A DNA stretch of 64,000 nt from a virus. Below, piece after piece: positions 61,050-64,000 of the stretch. Location: positions 1 to 64,000 of the IMG/VR virus record IMGVR_UViG_3300004463_001172; one strand, 5' to 3'. The notes below the pieces were generated by a model that was not told the origin of the DNA, ran no database searches, and was given only the letters and a program-made list of their open reading frames with translations. The position numbers and the translations under genes were made by a program. Each line of letters begins with the position of its first letter. The stretch's first letter is position 1.

Positions 61050-61178
61050 CTATGCCTCCACTTCTTCTTTCTCATCGTCGTCGGGCTTCTCGGCGGGTGT
61101 TTGCTCGGTATGCTCGACGTGATGCTCTTCATGATGCGTTTCGTGGGTTTCTTCCTGGGGATATTCGTGCTCAGGCAT
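61050..61178 (-). CDS. Small His/Glu-rich acidic protein
   Basis: A 42-residue frame with a strong site (AAGGAGG 6 nt before ATG 61178), ending 3 nt before the protease gene. Nine histidines and many glutamates are mixed in (His-Glu-Thr-His-His-Glu-Glu-His-His-Val-Glu-His), followed by an Asp/Glu/Lys tail. Metal binding or disorder is plausible. I know of no family. Confidence 0.65.
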   Translation of the reverse strand: MPEHEYPQEETHETHHEEHHVEHTEQTPAEKPDDDEKEEVEA

Positions 61179-61204
61179 GAGCGGCCTCCTTACAGGCTAG
61201 ACAT

Positions 61205-61250
61205 AAAAAAAGGGGCGATGCGTCCTGATAACTCAGGAAAACATCGCCCC
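61205..61250 (-). terminator. Rho-independent terminator before the capsid module
   Basis: On the minus strand: GGGGCGATG, a loop with inner hairpin TCCTGA-GTTA-TCAGGA, CATCGCCCC, then TTTTTTT. It ends transcription from the upstream genes (DUF2292-like and beyond), so the capsid module must have its own promoter further on. Confidence 0.85.
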
Positions 61251-61275
61251 TCGGTTCTTCCGTTAGGCGTGAAAG

Positions 61276-61455
61276 CTAATCGAATTTAATCGTTTGGGTC
61301 ACTTCCTCGACAAATGCCGGCAGTCCATCCCGAACCACCAGCCGCTGAATCGTGCCGAACCGGAGCTGCCGCACTAGTGCTAAGAGCTTCTGCTCCGCGG
61401 GATGCAGCCCCAAGACTTGCAATTCTAGCGGAATCTCGATTGGACACGGCTTCAG
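61276..61455 (-). CDS. DUF2292-like small protein with CTG start
   Basis: A 59-residue protein whose C-terminal 40 residues (Leu-Leu-Ala-Leu-Val-Arg-Gln-Leu-Arg-Phe-Gly-Thr-Ile-Gln-Arg-Leu-Val-Val-Arg-Asp-Gly) fit the DUF2292 pattern as I know it. An in-frame TAA upstream leaves no ATG, GTG or early TTG; the only start next to AAAGGGG is CTG 61455. CTG initiation is rare, so a sequencing difference or a later start is possible. Confidence 0.6.
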   Translation of the reverse strand: MKPCPIEIPLELQVLGLHPAEQKLLALVRQLRFGTIQRLVVRDGLPAFVEEVTQTIKFD

Positions 61456-61520
61456 TGGATATCCCCTTTAGTAAAGAGGTATAACCGTTAATTTGTCAAG
61501 GAGTATTTTCAACAATACTC

Positions 61521-62426
61521 TTATGCTGCCTGAGAATGATCGATCTCGTCCTCTAAGGGAATCGGCAACCCTGATACGACAGGGAACCGTTCTGCGTTCG
61601 AAGCCGGCCAGCGTATCTGCCTCACATTTTCACCACAGAAATACGCATTCCACCCTTTGATCACCAACGCCCAGAGATATTTGGGCGGTAATTTTGCTGT
61701 AGCATTTGCATTATCTTGCAACCGTTCCCGCAGCGCATAAATGGCATTACCTTTTTGGAGATTTTCACCTGAGATCAGAAACTCGAAAAACTCATCTGCA
61801 AGTTCGGCATCGGCACGCTTAAACAAGTAATACAGAAAGGCTGCATGCGACGGTTGCAGAAGATGTTTTTTGGAGACAGCATACCCAATTCGAATACTCT
61901 CGTGGATGCTAGGATTCCCCCGTAAGCACTCAAATAACTGCGGGATACTCCCTCGCTGAAAGATATCTGGCCATGTGCCTTGCTTAAATGCCCATAAGAG
62001 CTTTGTCGCCGCTCCAGTTGGGCTTGCGTTATTATATCCCTGGATTGCAATTGCGTCGGCGAATGTCCGACTCTTCCCTGAATCAGCAATCAACCGAGCT
62101 TCAGATGGATAGCCACGCCCGACGAGCATTTCTACTTCAATACCAGGCTGCAACTTATCCGCTTCAGAGACAGCATTAAGGCGATGGAATCCATCAATCA
62201 ACTCTTCCTTCCCAGCGTCATCGAATGAGAACTTAATGATCGATTCATAGGGTACCCACGGCCCCTCCACCATCATTTCCGCTAGGCGTCTAACCCGTGC
62301 TTTCTCTAAATATCGATTCTTTCCTCCAGAGGTTAGATACTTTTGTGCAGTGGCTGCATTGATACGCTCTAGCTGTAGGTTTTGCAGGTTTTGTAACGCT
62401 TCTTGCGCATCGATTACTTTAGGCAT
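61521..62426 (-). CDS. ParB/DGQHR-like domain protein
   Basis: A 301-residue protein starting at ATG 62426 (GAGGGTAAAGAT). The N-terminal region has Leu-Ile-Asp-Gly-Phe-His-Arg-Leu-Asn-Ala, close to the Asp-Gly-Gln-His-Arg motif of ParB-like nucleotide-binding domains, followed by Arg-Leu-Ile-Ala-Asp-Ser-Gly-Lys-Ser-Arg-Thr. The remaining 170 residues are helical. Such proteins act in DNA modification or partitioning; here the role is unknown. Confidence 0.7.
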   Translation of the reverse strand: MPKVIDAQEALQNLQNLQLERINAATAQKYLTSGGKNRYLEKARVRRLAEMMVEGPWVPYESIIKFSFDDAGKEELIDGFHRLNAVSEADKLQPGIEVEMLVGRGYPSEARLIADSGKSRTFADAIAIQGYNNASPTGAATKLLWAFKQGTWPDIFQRGSIPQLFECLRGNPSIHESIRIGYAVSKKHLLQPSHAAFLYYLFKRADAELADEFFEFLISGENLQKGNAIYALRERLQDNANATAKLPPKYLWALVIKGWNAYFCGENVRQIRWPASNAERFPVVSGLPIPLEDEIDHSQAA

Positions 62427-62461
62427 ATCTTTACCCTCACGCAACGAGTTTAACCCTTGAG

Positions 62462-62500
62462 CCCACTGAATGTGCTAGCATTCAATGGGCTCTCTTATTT
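62462..62500. terminator. Hairpin at the end of the recombinase-like gene
   Basis: GAGCCCACTGAATG pairs with CATTCAATGGGCTC (one mismatch) around a 6-nt loop, overlapping the stop codon of the gene at 62475. On the plus strand it is followed by TCTTATTTTA. A weak bidirectional terminator. Confidence 0.55.
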
Positions 62501-63065
62501 TAGGGACTTCCTCTTCTAGGCTCATTAAGAACCCAAGGGTTGTTTCAAGTCTTGTATGCCCCATTTCCCTCTGTAATAGACGGAGTACTCTCAGCATAAA
62601 TTTGAGGTCCATGCCCTCCTTTCTCGCCAGCCGAATGGCTCGCGTTTTCAGTAGAGACATTGGCACCACGCGCCCAGATAACCCAGAAGCCTTCGCTGCA
62701 CTTGATACAATCTGCCATATCTGAGTTCGGCTTATAGGTGCCGAAAACCGGCCTTTACGGCTACCCGCCATAAACGTCTTTGGGCCAAACCCTGCACCAA
62801 CCCGTTTCCGTAACTCCGTAATCCATGTATGTGTTACAAGTATTCCATCCGGTGATAGTGTGACAAAAGGCTGCATGAGCCCATCAGTATTTATGACGTC
62901 TCCAACCTGAATTTTGGCTACCTCGCTATTCCGATATCCCAATTCCAGCATCACATGAATAATCCATTGATCTCGCCGCCAATATTCAGAAGACTTTACG
63001 CTTGAGAGAACTGACTTAACCTCTAGACGTGTAAGGCTTTTAGCTGGACCAGGAAGGTTCTTCAT
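62475..63065 (-). CDS. Tyrosine-recombinase-like protein lacking the catalytic tyrosine
   Basis: A 196-residue protein from ATG 63065 with AGGAGG about 11 nt upstream. It has the recombinase catalytic-core pattern: Gly-Tyr-Arg-Asn-Ser-Glu-Val (first Arg) and Met-Gly-His-Thr-Arg-Leu-Glu-Thr-Thr-Leu-Gly-Phe. The usual His-x-x-Arg box reads Ser-Leu-Leu-Lys-Thr-Arg, and the position of the active Tyr is Phe; no other Tyr follows. It lacks an N-terminal arm-binding domain. It is probably a regulatory or decayed recombinase. Confidence 0.75.
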   Translation of the reverse strand: MKNLPGPAKSLTRLEVKSVLSSVKSSEYWRRDQWIIHVMLELGYRNSEVAKIQVGDVINTDGLMQPFVTLSPDGILVTHTWITELRKRVGAGFGPKTFMAGSRKGRFSAPISRTQIWQIVSSAAKASGLSGRVVPMSLLKTRAIRLARKEGMDLKFMLRVLRLLQREMGHTRLETTLGFLMSLEEEVPKIREPIEC

Positions 63066-63173
63066 GACATTTAGTTTCCTCCTATGTGTGATATAGGGCA
63101 ACTAGTTATATTCACAGCAAACCAGTAGAATAACCGTAATCTCATGCGCGTTGTACCGCACACTCACTGGCCT

Positions 63174-63488
63174 TTATCGCCCCTCACGTCGATAAGCCTG
63201 CTCTCGCCGCCACGCGGCTTCCATTTGCCGAAAGAGGGGTTGCGATACTAAGACATAGTCACCGACGGGCGTCCCAATGACACTGCTGGCATCCATCACC
63301 TCGACAAAGATCGGCCAGCCGAATTGCTGCGGGGGGTCCAAGAGGACTTGCGTGCGCTCGCTCGCGGCGGCCACGACCGTCAGGCGCCGCAGCCATAAGG
63401 GCTCCCCATCCAACTGAATGCTTGTGCGGGTTCCATAATTGCCAATCTGGATCCGGATGCATCCCTCAGCCATTATTCCCTCGGTCAT
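63174..63488 (-). CDS. Hypothetical protein
   Basis: A 104-residue beta-rich protein (Ile-Arg-Ile-Gln-Ile-Gly-Asn-Tyr-Gly; Phe-Val-Glu-Val-Met-Asp). Its ATG overlaps the TGA of the preceding gene (ATGA). No family recognised. Confidence 0.6.
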   Translation of the reverse strand: MTEGIMAEGCIRIQIGNYGTRTSIQLDGEPLWLRRLTVVAAASERTQVLLDPPQQFGWPIFVEVMDASSVIGTPVGDYVLVSQPLFRQMEAAWRREQAYRREGR

Positions 63489-63769
63489 GACGTAAAGAGT
63501 GTGTCGAGATCACCTTCCCCCAACCGGCTCAGATCTGGATTATATGCCACCAACCGGTTCCATTCGGGTCCTGGGCGTACAGCATCGGCTTTCATCAGGA
63601 GCCGTAAGTCTTCCTTCGCGTCTGGTCCCAATGGCGGTCCTATCGGGCGTACCTCCTCCCAGCGTGGCCCTACCTGAAGGATGCCTACCGCCAGGCAGTA
63701 ATGAAGGAGGAGCATCCCCTGATATGGAATATGGGGTATCGGCGTCTTCCACGTCGGATTCATCGCCAC
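63485..63769 (-). CDS. Hypothetical protein
   Basis: A 94-residue protein with Trp-Lys-Thr-Pro-Ile-Pro-His-Ile-Pro-Tyr at the start and an acidic C-terminal half (Asp-Leu-Asp-Thr-Leu-Phe). Coupled to the next gene by a 4-bp overlap. No family recognised. Confidence 0.6.
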   Translation of the reverse strand: MAMNPTWKTPIPHIPYQGMLLLHYCLAVGILQVGPRWEEVRPIGPPLGPDAKEDLRLLMKADAVRPGPEWNRLVAYNPDLSRLGEGDLDTLFTS

Positions 63770-63799
63770 TCCTCTGCATAGTGCATAGAGCCTAGCCCT

Positions 63800-63982
63800 T
63801 CACATGCATCTCGCGTCAGGCGTCTTGGTGAGCGTGCAGGCCTTCTGGAGCTGATTCACGATCCGCAACAGGAACGTCACATCTTCCGCATAACATTGTG
63901 GCCAATTGCCATCGTCCGCTAACGCTCGTGCCTGAATCGCTAAGGCCTTTATCTCAGTTAAGCGCTGTACTTTATCCTTCAA
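63800..63982 (-). CDS. Small helical hypothetical protein
   Basis: A 60-residue helical protein (Leu-Thr-Glu-Ile-Lys-Ala-Leu-Ala-Ile-Gln-Ala-Arg-Ala-Leu-Ala). It is the last gene before the window end; the upstream context is missing. No family recognised. Confidence 0.5.
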   Translation of the reverse strand: MKDKVQRLTEIKALAIQARALADDGNWPQCYAEDVTFLLRIVNQLQKACTLTKTPDARCM

Positions 63983-64000
63983 ACGGCCTATGACTAATGG

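Noticed and set aside
61470-61499. Minus-strand promoter TTGACA-18 nt-TTTACT before the DUF2292-like gene
   Set aside because: The predicted transcription start would fall inside the AAAGGGG ribosome site, so the promoter and the CTG start do not fit together well.
1-64000. tRNA or rRNA genes
   Set aside because: No cloverleaf with a TTC-type T-loop or rRNA-like stretch was noticed by reading; a dedicated tRNA scan was not possible here.

Overview
This window is about 64 kb of a tailed double-stranded DNA phage or prophage. The virion genes run on the minus strand in the usual order when read from high to low coordinates: capsid protease, major capsid protein, head decoration, connector, tail completion, tail tube, chaperones, tape measure, tail tip, fibres. 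A tail tube and a 2294-residue tape measure with no sheath gene point to a long non-contractile (siphovirus-like) tail. Terminase and portal are not seen and probably lie beyond position 64000. The host cannot be named. A lipoprotein and many Sec signal peptides suggest a Gram-negative-type envelope.

Layout. 61-64 kb: small unknown genes, a tyrosine-recombinase homologue lacking its catalytic tyrosine, a ParB/DGQHR-like protein, a DUF2292-like gene and a His/Glu-rich peptide. 53-61 kb: ChaB-protease fusion, capsid protein, two paralogous decoration-like proteins and a connector. 43-53 kb: an accessory block of four glycosyltransferases, two radical SAM enzymes and two methyltransferases, placed inside the head-tail connector region. 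38-43 kb: neck and tail tube. 32-39 kb: tape measure with 42-bp repeats. 18-32 kb: tail tip and fibres. 3.8-18 kb: eight consecutive proteins, each with an N-terminal Sec-type signal sequence and mostly carbohydrate-binding, fibronectin-like or beta-helix character. 0.8-3.8 kb: small membrane and lipoprotein genes, perhaps lysis or envelope functions.

Most plus-strand genes inside the virion operon are selfish endonuclease-type genes (9.3, 23.1, 40.9 and 56.4 kb) or their small operon partners, several with their own sigma70-like promoter. The one at 23 kb lies antisense inside a group I intron on the minus strand. That intron appears to split a fibre gene just after its sixth codon. Other insertions are bordered by duplicated 3' ends of the neighbouring gene.

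The most unusual non-coding signals are long arrays phased at exactly 5 nt (GGCNN or GCTNN pentamers) at 574-682, 718-812 and 46449-46516, with a possible decayed copy at 3785-3837. They lie just downstream of stop codons. I know of no established function for them.
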